From Candidatus Zhuqueibacterota bacterium (GTDB lineage Bacteria > Zhuqueibacterota > Zhuqueibacteria > Oceanimicrobiales > Oceanimicrobiaceae), in contig JAJDAF010000019.1 of NCBI GenBank assembly GCA_029261995.1, forward strand, positions 1 to 64,000: DNA of 64,000 nt. The letters are read 5' to 3'. Shown in pieces: positions 48,087 through 57,514 of this stretch. Positions within the stretch are counted from its first letter, which is position 1, and each line of letters starts with the position of its first letter. The position numbers and the translations under genes are program-made. The notes beneath the pieces were generated by a model. That model was given only the letters and a program-made list of their open reading frames with translations, searched no databases and was not told where the DNA came from.

Positions 48087-49247
48087 CTACTTGCCGACTG
48101 CGGCAGCCACTTTTGTCGCGGCCTCGTGAAAGGTTCTGCCAACTTCGAAAGAAATGTCTGACTGCTCGAGCAATGTGGCAGCTTCTTCAGCATTGGTGCC
48201 TTCAAGTCTTACAACAACCGGCACTTTGATGTCAATTTGCGAAGCAGCTTCGATGACGCCGCGAGCCACTCTGTCGCAGCGAACGATGCCGCCGAAAATG
48301 TTGATCAGGATACCTTTTACATTCTCGTCGGATAAAATGATATTGAAGCCATTTTTCACCGTTTCAGCACTCGCGCCACCACCGACATCGAGAAAGTTCG
48401 CGGGCTCAGAACCTGCGAGGTGAACCATGTCCATGGTCGCCATGGCCAGACCTGCGCCGTTGACCATGCAGCCTACTTCACCATCCAGCTTGATGTAGTT
48501 GAGATCATATTTCGATGCCTCAACTTCGAGCGGATCTTCTTCGCTCAAATCGCGCAGCTCGGACAATTCCTTGTGGCGAAAAAGTGCGTTGTCGTCAAAA
48601 GTGATCTTCGCGTCGAGCGCCAGAACATTGCCGTCCTTGGTAACCACGAGCGGATTAATCTCTGCAAGAGAACAGTCTGAGCTGACAAAGGCTTTGTAAA
48701 GAGCGGAGAAGAATTTCAGTGCATTCTTCACCTGTGCTCCTTCCAGACCCAGTCCAAAAGCGAGTTTTCGGGCCTGAAAACCCTGAAGTCCCACCGCTGG
48801 ATCGATATGCTCTTTCAGGATTCGCTCGGGAGTTTCGGCTGCGACCTTTTCGATTTCCACGCCACCTTCGGTGCTGGCCATGAAAACCAACTCGCTCCGT
48901 GAGCGGTCCAGTACGATTCCCAGGTATAATTCTCGAGCGATGTCCAGGCCTTCTTCGACCAGGACTTTCCGTACTTCCCTGCCCTGCGGGCCAGTCTGGT
49001 GGGTCACGAGGTTCATGCCGACGATCTCGCTGGCAAGTTTTTCAGCCTCATCGGCTCCTTTGGCGAGTTTGACTCCTCCACCCTTGCCTCGGCCACCTGC
49101 ATGAATCTGTGCTTTTACCACAACGGTGCCACCTAGTTCTTCGGCTATCTTACGGGCATCGGTCGCGTTCTCAGCGACAAACCCGCGGGGTACCGGGACC
49201 CCAAACGTTTTTAATAGCTCTTTTGCTTGATACTCATGGATCTTCAA
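48087..49247 (-). CDS. sucC: Succinyl-CoA ligase, beta subunit
   Basis: A 386-residue ATP-grasp subunit. [22 protein letters not shown] opens the protein, and [20 protein letters not shown] and [22 protein letters not shown] are the nucleotide- and metal-binding blocks; [16 protein letters not shown] is the conserved C-terminal block. Start is TTG at 49247 with GGAGG six bases before. The first of the sucCD pair. Confidence 0.97.
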   Translation of the reverse strand: MKIHEYQAKELLKTFGVPVPRGFVAENATDARKIAEELGGTVVVKAQIHAGGRGKGGGVKLAKGADEAEKLASEIVGMNLVTHQTGPQGREVRKVLVEEGLDIARELYLGIVLDRSRSELVFMASTEGGVEIEKVAAETPERILKEHIDPAVGLQGFQARKLAFGLGLEGAQVKNALKFFSALYKAFVSSDCSLAEINPLVVTKDGNVLALDAKITFDDNALFRHKELSELRDLSEEDPLEVEASKYDLNYIKLDGEVGCMVNGAGLAMATMDMVHLAGSEPANFLDVGGGASAETVKNGFNIILSDENVKGILINIFGGIVRCDRVARGVIEAASQIDIKVPVVVRLEGTNAEEAATLLEQSDISFEVGRTFHEAATKVAAAVGK

Positions 49248-49306
49248 TTCAAGCCTCCAACAATTTTGGGAGTTAACTGCAAACTGTCAGTGCTGCATTT
49301 TGTGAA

Positions 49307-50257
49307 TTAACCGGCGACAATCCGTGTGCCTGTCTTGCCATCTATCGCATCCCGCATCTTCTCTATAGAAGAAATAATAACGGTCTTTCCGCCTGACTTC
49401 AAAAAATCGATGGATGCCTGAATCTTTGGCCCCATGCTGCCAGCAGGGAACTGACCATCGTCAAGATATTGCTGGGCCTGCTGTACCGTAAGGCGGTCCA
49501 GCGGGCGTTCATTGTCTTTGCGGAAGTTGATTGACACCTTATCAACGCCGGTGAGAATATAAAGCTCACTCGCGCCAACGTCCCTGGCTAGAATGGCCGA
49601 AGCCAGATCTTTGTCGATGACTGCATCAACGCCCTCCAGCCGGCCAGACTCATCCAGACAAACGGGAATACCTCCGCCGCCTGAACAAACCAGAACGGTG
49701 CCGCTCACCATCAGCGCTTTGATTGTGCGGATTTCCACAATAGCGTGAGGCTTCGGTGATGGCACGACACGCCGAAATCCTCGCCCCGGATCTTCCTTAA
49801 CGACCCACCCTCGCTCACGGACCACTTTCGCAACATCTCCTTCTGAAATCATTGGGCCGACAAACTTGGTGGGCTCAAGAATGGAGGGATCATCATTATC
49901 CACTACCACTTGGGTAAGAATCGTAGCGACCTCTCTGTCAATCTTAGAAGATCGCAGTTTGTTTTGCAGGGTTTGCTGGATCATGTAGCCCATGCCGCCT
50001 TGCAGATCAGCCACGATAACCCCGAGCGGCAAAGGTGGGACGAAATGGCGTGTCTCTTCCACCCGAATGAGCGCGTTACCAACTTGTGGTCCATTTCCGT
50101 GTATGACCGCAAGCTGGTAGCCGCGGCGTAAAAGCTCGACCACGCCCACCAAGCTGCTGCGCGTATTGGCGAACTGTTGCTTAATGTTTCCTTCTTCGAA
50201 TTCGCGGGTTATGGCATTGCCGCCCAATGCAACAACCGCGACGGGTCCATCTGTCAT
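49307..50257 (-). CDS. arcC: Carbamate kinase
   Basis: A 316-residue amino acid kinase-fold enzyme interconverting carbamoyl phosphate + ADP with carbamate + ATP. VVALGGNAI opens the fold, and VIHGNGPQVGNAL, VPSPKPHAIVEI, CSGGGGIPV and AVIDKDLASAILARDVGA are family signatures. The ATG at 50257 has AAGGA about ten bases upstream; a GTG at 50281 directly after the upstream stop is the alternative. No arginine deiminase or ornithine carbamoyltransferase is adjacent; its partner is the GTPase-like gene upstream. Confidence 0.92.
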   Translation of the reverse strand: MTDGPVAVVALGGNAITREFEEGNIKQQFANTRSSLVGVVELLRRGYQLAVIHGNGPQVGNALIRVEETRHFVPPLPLGVIVADLQGGMGYMIQQTLQNKLRSSKIDREVATILTQVVVDNDDPSILEPTKFVGPMISEGDVAKVVRERGWVVKEDPGRGFRRVVPSPKPHAIVEIRTIKALMVSGTVLVCSGGGGIPVCLDESGRLEGVDAVIDKDLASAILARDVGASELYILTGVDKVSINFRKDNERPLDRLTVQQAQQYLDDGQFPAGSMGPKIQASIDFLKSGGKTVIISSIEKMRDAIDGKTGTRIVAG

Positions 50258-50281
50258 TTCTGGTCGTCCTTGCTCAATCAC

Positions 50282-51595
50282 TTACGAGAGATCGCTCAAT
50301 ACTTCCTGCAGTGTCGGATGTCCGATTTCAGCAAGCTCGTAGGTAACGCGTACCGCAGGCTTGTTGACGTCGATGAGCTTTCTGAGATCAATCGGTGTGC
50401 CTATCACGACGGCGTCGCAATCGACAGCATTGATCGTGTCCTGCAAATCCTTAACCTGCTGGTCACCGTAACCCATGGCCGGGAGTAGCGCCCCGATTCC
50501 CGGGTAGGTTTCAAATGTGCCTTTCAGGGTTCCTTTGAGAAAAGGCCGTGGATCGACCAGTTCTGCAGCACCATATTTGCGGGCCGCCACGACAGCAGCG
50601 CCGAGCTTCATCTCGCCGTGAGTCAGCGTTGGGCCATCTTCCACGGCCAGGACCCGCTTTCCGCGAATCACATCGGGATTATCGACGAAGATTGGAGAGG
50701 CCGCGTCAACAATCAGCGCATCAGGATTGACTTGCTGAATGTTGTCACGAACAGTCTGAATATCAGCTAGAGAGGCGCTGGTCTGCTTATTAATTACGAC
50801 AGTGTCGGCCATGCGCAAATTGGCTTCACCCGGGTAGTAGGTAAGCTCATGCCCCGGCCGAAGTGGATCAGCCACAACAATATAAACATCAGGCTTGAAG
50901 AAGGGCGTGTCATTGTTGCCGCCGTCCCAGATCACGACATCTGCTTCTTTCTCGGCGCTACGCAGAATCTCTTCGTAATCTACTCCCGCGTAGACAATGG
51001 AACCCATCGCCAGATGGGGTTCGTACTCCTCACGTTCTTCGATGGTGCACTTGTGTTTTTCAAGGTCGCTGTAGACCTCAAATCGCTGACATCTTTGATC
51101 GACCAGATTGCCGTAAGGCATTGGATGTCTGACCACAACCAGTTTCTTGCCCTTCGCCTTCAAGATTTCGGCGACTTTGCGGGTCGTCTGGCTTTTGCCA
51201 CAACCCGTCCGAACCGCACAGATTGCCACAACTGGCTTAGTGCTCTTGAGCATAGTTGCGTGTGGATCCAACAGCACAAAAGACGCGCCGGCAGCATTTA
51301 CCTCGGCGGACTTGCTCATTATATATTGATAGGGTACATCACTGTAGGAGAAAATCACTTCATCTACTTTCAGCTCACGGATCAATGCTCCTAGCTCTCT
51401 TTCGTGGTGAATCGGGATTCCTTGAGGATAAGATGCTCCAGCCAGCTCAACCGGATAGATACGGCCTTCGATGTCTGGAATCTGTGTGGCCGTAAAGGCT
51501 ACAACCTCATAGAGATCATTGTTCTTGTAGACGCAGTTGAAATTGTGAAAGTCGCGACCGGCAGCACCCATGATGATGACTTTCCTTCGCTGCAT
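50282..51595 (-). CDS. Cyclic 2,3-diphosphoglycerate synthetase-like P-loop protein
   Basis: A 437-residue protein. MQRRKVIIMGAAGRDFHNFN at the N-terminus resembles a Rossmann segment, and AVRTGCGKSQTTRKVAEIL near 137-155 is a P-loop (GCGKSQ). VVIWDGGNNDTPF and VVADPLRPGHE are conserved in the family annotated as cyclic 2,3-diphosphoglycerate synthetase or GTPase. In archaea related enzymes make cDPG; the bacterial role is not established. GGAGG lies five bases before the ATG at 51595, and a strong promoter lies upstream. It directly precedes carbamate kinase, a recurring pairing that hints at carbamoyl-phosphate chemistry. Confidence 0.75.
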   Translation of the reverse strand: MQRRKVIIMGAAGRDFHNFNCVYKNNDLYEVVAFTATQIPDIEGRIYPVELAGASYPQGIPIHHERELGALIRELKVDEVIFSYSDVPYQYIMSKSAEVNAAGASFVLLDPHATMLKSTKPVVAICAVRTGCGKSQTTRKVAEILKAKGKKLVVVRHPMPYGNLVDQRCQRFEVYSDLEKHKCTIEEREEYEPHLAMGSIVYAGVDYEEILRSAEKEADVVIWDGGNNDTPFFKPDVYIVVADPLRPGHELTYYPGEANLRMADTVVINKQTSASLADIQTVRDNIQQVNPDALIVDAASPIFVDNPDVIRGKRVLAVEDGPTLTHGEMKLGAAVVAARKYGAAELVDPRPFLKGTLKGTFETYPGIGALLPAMGYGDQQVKDLQDTINAVDCDAVVIGTPIDLRKLIDVNKPAVRVTYELAEIGHPTLQEVLSDLS

Positions 51596-51650
51596 AACAC
51601 CTCCATATTTCATATTTGTGAAGACGAATCCGTTCAAAAAACAGACTGAC

Positions 51651-51679
51651 AATATAGCATAATTCGCTCCAATTTGCAA
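51651..51679 (-). promoter_or_regulatory. Strong promoter heading the arcC-suc-fab run
   Basis: On the minus strand TTGCAA (51679-51674), 17 bases, then TATATT (51656-51651). The expected start site leaves a leader of about 50 bases to ATG 51595. Confidence 0.75.
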
Positions 51680-52249
51680 GGAGTTTTGGCTGGTGTTTTT
51701 GCCAAATTTTGCTTCAAAGTGGTCGGTTTCCGTCCGAGAGGCAAACGCATACGACAGCAGCGAATGGGTCGCAATTAATTACGGCCCGAAATGATGCACT
51801 GCCGTAAAATTCATTTCCAAACTGTATTATTCTGCAACAATGTGTACTGTTTTCGATCAGCTGAATGATTTCACGCCGTACAAATTGCGCTCACACGACC
51901 AGGCTCGTTGAGTATTTTTTACCAGAATCCGCCATGTTAGGCCTGACACAAAATCTTCAGATCTTTATTAACTACCTGAAACATAGTTAGATAGCCCATG
52001 TGACGCCGGCATATCCGCGGACCATGTCTAACGAAATTCACATAAAAACGAAAAAAACCAATAATGGCACAGATGTTGCGAAATGAGTCGCCAACAACGC
52101 AGACAGGCAGTCTCAACTTGACATCATGATGTAGTAACTAGTCATAGGCGGTTGGGTAGCAAGTAGTTCCGCTGCAAGAGCAAACCCATCGCCAGCAACT
52201 GGCTCAATCTATCCCCTTTGGAGAGTACTGGACGCAACAAAACTAACCA
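51680..52249. other. Divergent intergenic stretch
   Basis: About 570 bases between divergent genes with no supported coding frame. A TTGACA at 52118-52123 could be a -35 element for the response regulator, but no good -10 follows at the usual distance. Nothing else is recognisable. Confidence 0.5.
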
Positions 52250-52267
52250 ATGATTGGAGGCTCAACC

Positions 52268-52963
52268 ATGGAAAAGGTGGAAAAAAACAATGTCATTCTT
52301 TTTGATAGATCGTTGTTGAATGGCGGGCGGGTTCTCGATGAAGTCCTTGAGAAAGATGGCTTCGCTCCAACACACTACGACAGCCTGAGAAACGCCCTGG
52401 AGATCACCATGACCGAGAAGCCCTCTGTTATTGTGATCGATATGGACGAATTCGGGGAAAAGGCATGGTCAACTTGCCTGGAGCTGAAAGATGATATCGG
52501 CACACGGAAGACCGGCATCATTCTGCTTTCCTCCAACAACGATGACATGCTGAAGATTAAAGGATTTGAGATGGGTGCCGATGACTTTGTCACGAAGCCT
52601 TATAACAAAAGGGAGTTGGCTGCAAGAGTCAAGGCCATTAGTCGTAGACTCTCCGCCACGGAAGGCAAGAAGATCAAGGTCAAGGATATCGAGATCAACC
52701 TGGATGAACACAGAGTTAGCAAAGCAGGAAAGCAAATCGACTTGACCTACATTCAATTCAAGCTCCTTTACCTGTTGGCGTCGCGTCGCATGAACGTTTT
52801 CTCCAGAAAGGAAATTCTGGAGAGGGTATGGGGCAAGAAAGTCTACGTCACAAACCGAACAGTGGACGTTCACATCAAGAGGCTACGTGAGAAACTGGGG
52901 GAGTATAAGTACCCATCTCAATATATTGAAACCATTCATGGTACGGGATACCGTTTCCTCTAA
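52268..52963 (+). CDS. Orphan OmpR-type response regulator with degenerate receiver pocket
   Basis: A 231-residue regulator with an N-terminal receiver (about 8-122) and a C-terminal OmpR/PhoB winged helix (about 130-231: LTYIQFKLLYLLASRRMNVFSRKEILERVWG then TVDVHIKRLREKLG and IETIHGTGYRFL). The phosphoacceptor would be Asp58 in VIVIDMDEF; Lys110 in TKPY and Ser88/89 are in place. The usual acidic pair at the end of strand 1 is reduced to one Asp (Asp13 in ILFDRS), and the Pro after the phosphoacceptor strand is missing. This suggests weak or no Mg-dependent phosphorylation. No histidine kinase is adjacent. GGAGG lies eight bases before ATG 52268. Confidence 0.9.
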   Translation: MEKVEKNNVILFDRSLLNGGRVLDEVLEKDGFAPTHYDSLRNALEITMTEKPSVIVIDMDEFGEKAWSTCLELKDDIGTRKTGIILLSSNNDDMLKIKGFEMGADDFVTKPYNKRELAARVKAISRRLSATEGKKIKVKDIEINLDEHRVSKAGKQIDLTYIQFKLLYLLASRRMNVFSRKEILERVWGKKVYVTNRTVDVHIKRLREKLGEYKYPSQYIETIHGTGYRFL

Positions 52964-52987
52964 TACACAAATTTTTCCTCCCTCCGG

Positions 52988-53021
52988 GCCCCTGGCTATG
53001 TTTTGCCGGGGGCTTTTTTTT
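52988..53021 (+). terminator. Rho-independent terminator after the response regulator
   Basis: GCCCCTGGC (52988-52996) pairs with GCCGGGGGC (53005-53013) around an 8-base loop, followed by eight T. Confidence 0.9.
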
Positions 53022-53054
53022 ATATCCCTGAACAGGATGCGCTCTTGCGGCTTT

Positions 53055-53843
53055 CTACCTCACTGTGGACCGTTTTTCCACTTGGTCGGTCTTCACTACC
53101 CGCCACTGAAATCCCTGATAAAACTGCTCATCCCAAAAACTGATAACGTAGGGAAGATTCTCACGCAATCTTAGTTTCAGGACCACGGATCCCCCGTCTG
53201 CGATACCGAAATCATTCTCTTTCCGACTAAAGAACACGCGAAGTGGTACATGCAGCCCCAAGCGGTCATGGGAATTGACGAGACGATCGGATAGAGAATC
53301 CTGAAATGCCTCATCGATGTCGAACAATTGTCTGCTTGGCGTAAACGAGCGCTTGCCATGGGTTTCAAGCGTAACAATCAAATTCTCTTCCAGAAAGGAC
53401 AGCAATTGGCTGCGAGACCAGCCCGCATGAAATGGCAGCCGCAAATTAAGAGAGAACACGAGGAAGTTGTCGTGAATATCTTGAGTCCGCTTTATTCGTG
53501 CTTCAAATTCGTCGATTCCAAATTGAGCGCTCCGCCTTGCGCGTTCGAGGCTTGCGATATCCAGGACCTCAGTCACCAGCAACGCAGACGTGCGCTCTTC
53601 GAAAATGACGTCACCGATTTGTTTTCCATGGAGGCTGGCGACAAGAGCCCGATAACCCTCATCGTCCTCAATGCCCGAAGTGCCTGGCCGTGTAACCTGG
53701 CTTGATTGAATGTCGGAAACCGCCACCTTTGGTGGTCTGCTGCAGGCCCATGGAGTCGCAAGCATCATAGTCAGGAACCACAGAACAAGCTGCGAGGGAG
53801 TCGATAGAATCTTACTTCCTTCGTCGTCTGGGCTAAGCCACAT
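53055..53843 (-). CDS. Putative lipoprotein of unknown function, coupled to ABC exporter
   Basis: A 262-residue protein starting at ATG 53843, with AAGGA eight bases upstream. An N-terminal hydrophobic segment ends in ATPWAC, a plausible lipobox at about residues 29-34. The rest is soluble and mixed alpha/beta, with no motif I recognise; a helical stretch (ASLERARRSAQFGIDEFEARIKRT) lies in the middle. It overlaps the end of the ABC exporter gene by 11 bases, so it is co-translated and may be an envelope partner of that exporter. Function is unknown. Confidence 0.65.
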   Translation of the reverse strand: MWLSPDDEGSKILSTPSQLVLWFLTMMLATPWACSRPPKVAVSDIQSSQVTRPGTSGIEDDEGYRALVASLHGKQIGDVIFEERTSALLVTEVLDIASLERARRSAQFGIDEFEARIKRTQDIHDNFLVFSLNLRLPFHAGWSRSQLLSFLEENLIVTLETHGKRSFTPSRQLFDIDEAFQDSLSDRLVNSHDRLGLHVPLRVFFSRKENDFGIADGGSVVLKLRLRENLPYVISFWDEQFYQGFQWRVVKTDQVEKRSTVR

Positions 53844-55644
53844 GCTTGCTTTCCTTATATTCATACTGAAGTCGGTAGAGTTTGAAATATATGCCACGCT
53901 GCGCCAGTAATTCTTGATGCTTGCCTGCCTCCCTGATCTTACCTTTGTGCATCACAATAATGCGATCAGCGTTTTGGATGGTTGAGAGACGATGGGCGAC
54001 GACCAGGGCTGTCCGGTTGGCCATGAGGCGCTCCAAGGCGTCCTGAATCAGGTGCTCCGTCGCGGTGTCCACGCTAGAGGTGGCCTCATCGAGAATCAGA
54101 ACAGGCGGATCGTAAGCCAGAGCGCGAGCGAAAGACAGAAGCTGTCTTTGTCCCGACGACAACCCTTTGCCACGCTCGAGGACCAGGTTGTCATACTTTT
54201 GGGGTAATTTCGCGACGAAACTATCGGCATGGACACTGCGAGCGGCCTGCAATAGTTGCTCGTCAGAAATCGCCGCGTTGCCCAGACGGATGTTGTGCGC
54301 CACGGTACCATCAAAAATGAAAACATCCTGAAGCACCATTCCGAAACACTCCCGCAAGTCGAGAGGATTCAGCGAATTGACGTTGCGGCCATCGACAAGA
54401 ATTTCACCACGGCTGGGCTCATAATACCGCAGCAGCAGGTTCATGATGGAAGTCTTGCCAGCGCCGGTGGCGCCGACAAATGCGATAGTCTCGCCCGGCT
54501 GAGCCTTGAACGAAACGTCCTGCAAAACGTAGTCTTCACCGTTGTAGGCGAACCAAACATTGCGAAACTCGATTTCGCCCCGAAAGGTGGTATCGCGTTT
54601 GCGTTCAACTGCATAGCCAGGCTCAGACTCCAAATCAAAGATCGCGAAAATCCGCTCTGACGATGCCATTGCCGATTGCATGATGTTGTACTTTTCGGAC
54701 AAATCCATGATCGGCCTGAAGAACATCTCCGCGTATTGGATGAAAGCAACCAGAGCGCCAAAAGTCAAGGTGCCTTGCAGGATTCCGCCTCCACCATGCC
54801 AGATAATCATGCCGATCGCCAATGCACTAATCAGGTTGACAACCGGATAAAACGTCGCGTAGTACAGGATCGTGCGCAGGTAAGCATCAAGATGGTCAAA
54901 ATTCAGCTTCTGAAACATCTCGAAATTTCGCTGCTCTCGATTAAAAAGCTGGACAATGGCCATCCCGGTGATATTTTCCTGCAGGAAGGCACTGATCCTG
55001 GCAATGCGGATGCGAATGGTTCTGTAGGTCTCCCGAACAAGTTTCTTGAACAAGAACGTAGCGTAAAACAGCAAGGGCAGCACTGAAAAAGTGACCAGTG
55101 CCAACTTGGGATTCAATGTCAGCAGCACGGCCACAACCCCGACCAGCTTGAAGATATCACCAAAGATCGCCACGGCGCCCGAGGACAGCATTTGATGCAG
55201 GCTGGCGACATCGGTGGTGACGCGCGTGACGATTCTCCCTACCGGATTTCTATCGAAATACGCGACCGGCAGCGTTTGAATATGTGCGAATATCTGGCTG
55301 CGCAGGTCATACATCGCCTTCTGACCTATCCAGTTCACCAGGTAGGCCTGCAAGAACTGGAAGGTAAACTCCAGAACGAGCATGCCGAGATAGAGCGCAC
55401 ACACGGACGAGAGTCCACTTACATCACCTTTTGAAATGTATTCGTCAATGCCAAGCTTAACGAGATACGGACCTGCCAACTGGCCAAGCGAAGCGATCAG
55501 CAAGGTGAAGACCGCCAAGACAACATGAAGTTTATACGGCCGGAGAAAAGACAGCAATCTCCTCATCAGGCGAGCGTCGTAGGCCTTGCCGAGAACTTCC
55601 TCTTCCTGAATACCGTTGCCAGTGGAGCTATGTTGACTTGCCAT
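53833..55644 (-). CDS. ABC exporter half-transporter, catalytically complete subunit
   Basis: A 603-residue type IV ABC exporter half with six membrane helices (to about residue 340) and an ATPase domain. Walker A is GATGAGKTS, the signature is LSSGQRQLLSFARAL (slightly atypical), and Walker B with catalytic Glu is VLILDEATSSVD, followed by the H-loop VVAHRLST. It pairs with the downstream-numbered gene at 55665, whose Walker B Glu is replaced. Together they resemble heterodimeric exporters such as TM287/TM288, with one degenerate ATP site. Likely cargo is a lipid or drug; nothing in the sequence decides this. Confidence 0.92.
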   Translation of the reverse strand: MASQHSSTGNGIQEEEVLGKAYDARLMRRLLSFLRPYKLHVVLAVFTLLIASLGQLAGPYLVKLGIDEYISKGDVSGLSSVCALYLGMLVLEFTFQFLQAYLVNWIGQKAMYDLRSQIFAHIQTLPVAYFDRNPVGRIVTRVTTDVASLHQMLSSGAVAIFGDIFKLVGVVAVLLTLNPKLALVTFSVLPLLFYATFLFKKLVRETYRTIRIRIARISAFLQENITGMAIVQLFNREQRNFEMFQKLNFDHLDAYLRTILYYATFYPVVNLISALAIGMIIWHGGGGILQGTLTFGALVAFIQYAEMFFRPIMDLSEKYNIMQSAMASSERIFAIFDLESEPGYAVERKRDTTFRGEIEFRNVWFAYNGEDYVLQDVSFKAQPGETIAFVGATGAGKTSIMNLLLRYYEPSRGEILVDGRNVNSLNPLDLRECFGMVLQDVFIFDGTVAHNIRLGNAAISDEQLLQAARSVHADSFVAKLPQKYDNLVLERGKGLSSGQRQLLSFARALAYDPPVLILDEATSSVDTATEHLIQDALERLMANRTALVVAHRLSTIQNADRIIVMHKGKIREAGKHQELLAQRGIYFKLYRLQYEYKESKHVA

Positions 55645-55664
55645 TCTACCTCATTGTCGCCTGG

Positions 55665-57401
55665 TCAGATGTTTTCAAGTGCTTCTTCCAGCAACTGTTT
55701 CTCGTTGAGGTCCGCATACTGCCCGCCCAGTGCGACGAGTTCATCGTGCGTGCCTCGCTCTACAATTCGACCACCGTCCAGAAAGATAATCTGGTGCGCC
55801 GCTTTCACCGTCGAGACGCGGTGCGAAATAATGATACTGGTGCGCTCTCTCATGACTCCCTGCAACTGCCGCAGGATTTCTTCCTCCGTGTAGGTGTCAA
55901 TTGCCGAGAAAGAGTCATCCAGAATGAGAATCCGCGGCTTTTTGATAATGGCCCGCGCCAGGGCCGTGCGCTGCTTTTGGCCGCCGGAGATGTTGATGCC
56001 GCGTTCACCGAGTATCGTATCAAATGCCTTTGGGAATTCCAGAATGTCCTGTCTGATTTGAGCAATCTCTGCCGCATTGTCAATCTCGTTCCGCGGCTGC
56101 TCTTGGATACCAAAGCCAATGTTGGCGTCCATGGTGTCTGAAAACAGGAAGGTGTCCTGTGGCGCATAGCCGATGCATTCACGCAATTTGTACAGCGGCA
56201 GCCGCCGCACGTCTACACCGTCGATGAGAATGGAGCCTTCCGTCGCGTCGATGAGCCTGGGGATAAGATTGACAAGCGTGCTCTTCCCGCTGCCTGTCGG
56301 ACCAATTATCGCCACCATACTGCCCTCTTCGATTAGAAGATCTATTTCGTGTAGTACCGGAATGTCATCATAAGCCAAGCTGACATTCCGAAACTCGATT
56401 TCGCCCCGGATGACCGGCAGGTCTGACGATTCTCCATCCCCGTCTGCGATTTCGGGCTCGGTAGCCATGATCTGATTGATTCGCCCCATGGAAGCAATGC
56501 CTTGCTGCACCAGGTTGATGACCCACCCGAGCGCTATCATCGGCCAGGTGAGCATACTCAGATAGGCAAAGAATGCCACGAATTCCCCAAGAGAAATAGT
56601 GCCCTGCACGACTTGCCGGCCGCCGTACCAAAGCACGATCAACGACCCGGACCCGATCAGCAGGGCCATCGAAGCGGTCAAAAGACCCCGGATTTTGACC
56701 ATACTGAGGTTCTTGTCAATGAAGTCCTGGTTCAGCCCATCGAAATCAATCACCTCAGTAGCCTCGCGGCCATAGGCCTTAACGATTCGAATCCCAGCCA
56801 GATTATCTTGTACCTTCGACGTGATGGCGGCGTACTGAGTCTGAATAAGACGATGCGCCTTGTTCAGACGCTTTGCCAAACGGTTAACGACCAGCGCCAT
56901 GACGGGAAACGGAAGCATAGCCAGCAAGGTGAGATTGAGATCGATATATACCATTGCCCCAAACGCAGCCATGGAGGTGAGCGTGTTCAAAGAATACATC
57001 ACCGCCGGCCCGACGATCTGACGTACGGCTTCCAGATCGTTGCTGGCGCGCGCCATCAAATCACCCGTTTTGGTTCTGTGATAGAAAGATTGCGACAACC
57101 GCTGCAAATGGGCAAAGAAATCGTTGCGCAGGTCATATTCGATTCGACGAGAAGCGCTAATAATGGTCTTGCGCATGAGGAACCGAAAAAAACCTTCGAA
57201 AGCTGCTATGGCGACAATCAGCCCGGCGTACTTGAGCAGAGATCCGGCGGTCGCCTGCTGTCGCAGTGCGTCGATAGCCTTCTTGAGGACCCATGGCCCT
57301 CCGAGGGCGAAGAAGTTGGTGATTGCGACGAAGAGACACCCGAGAATCATCGGGCGCTTATACTTGGCGAGATACTGCTTGAGGGGTGCTAATTCCTGAA
57401 T
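55665..57401 (-). CDS. ABC exporter half-transporter with degenerate ATP site, probable ATT start
   Basis: A 578-residue ABC exporter half when started at ATT (57401-57399). No ATG, GTG or TTG lies in frame between the upstream TAG and ATG 57350, yet the missing 17 codons encode ELAPLKQYLAKYKRP, the amphipathic elbow helix expected before the first membrane segment. AAGGAGAG lies six bases before the ATT, and a promoter lies just upstream. Walker A is GPTGSGKST and the signature ISGGQKQRTALARA. Walker B reads LILDDSFSAID, so Asp replaces the catalytic Glu, as in the degenerate half of heterodimeric exporters. It is the first gene of the exporter operon. Confidence 0.88.
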   Translation of the reverse strand: MQELAPLKQYLAKYKRPMILGCLFVAITNFFALGGPWVLKKAIDALRQQATAGSLLKYAGLIVAIAAFEGFFRFLMRKTIISASRRIEYDLRNDFFAHLQRLSQSFYHRTKTGDLMARASNDLEAVRQIVGPAVMYSLNTLTSMAAFGAMVYIDLNLTLLAMLPFPVMALVVNRLAKRLNKAHRLIQTQYAAITSKVQDNLAGIRIVKAYGREATEVIDFDGLNQDFIDKNLSMVKIRGLLTASMALLIGSGSLIVLWYGGRQVVQGTISLGEFVAFFAYLSMLTWPMIALGWVINLVQQGIASMGRINQIMATEPEIADGDGESSDLPVIRGEIEFRNVSLAYDDIPVLHEIDLLIEEGSMVAIIGPTGSGKSTLVNLIPRLIDATEGSILIDGVDVRRLPLYKLRECIGYAPQDTFLFSDTMDANIGFGIQEQPRNEIDNAAEIAQIRQDILEFPKAFDTILGERGINISGGQKQRTALARAIIKKPRILILDDSFSAIDTYTEEEILRQLQGVMRERTSIIISHRVSTVKAAHQIIFLDGGRIVERGTHDELVALGGQYADLNEKQLLEEALENI

Positions 57402-57442
57402 AACTGTCTCTCCTTCATCAAATCGCTAGAAGCGGAAGATCT

Positions 57443-57471
57443 AAGATACACAATTAGGAGAAACGTTTCAA
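57443..57471 (-). promoter_or_regulatory. Promoter of the ABC exporter operon
   Basis: On the minus strand TTGAAA (57471-57466), 17 bases, TATCTT (57448-57443). The expected start site leaves about 35 bases before the ATT start codon at 57401. Confidence 0.65.
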
Positions 57472-57514
57472 TCGATTTTTGGTCCGAGTTTGAGAAACGG
57501 TGTTGACAAGCGAT

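Noticed and set aside
52118-52146. TTGACA as the promoter of the response regulator
   Set aside because: The hexamer 17 bases downstream (GTCATA) is a poor -10, and shifting the spacer does not help enough.
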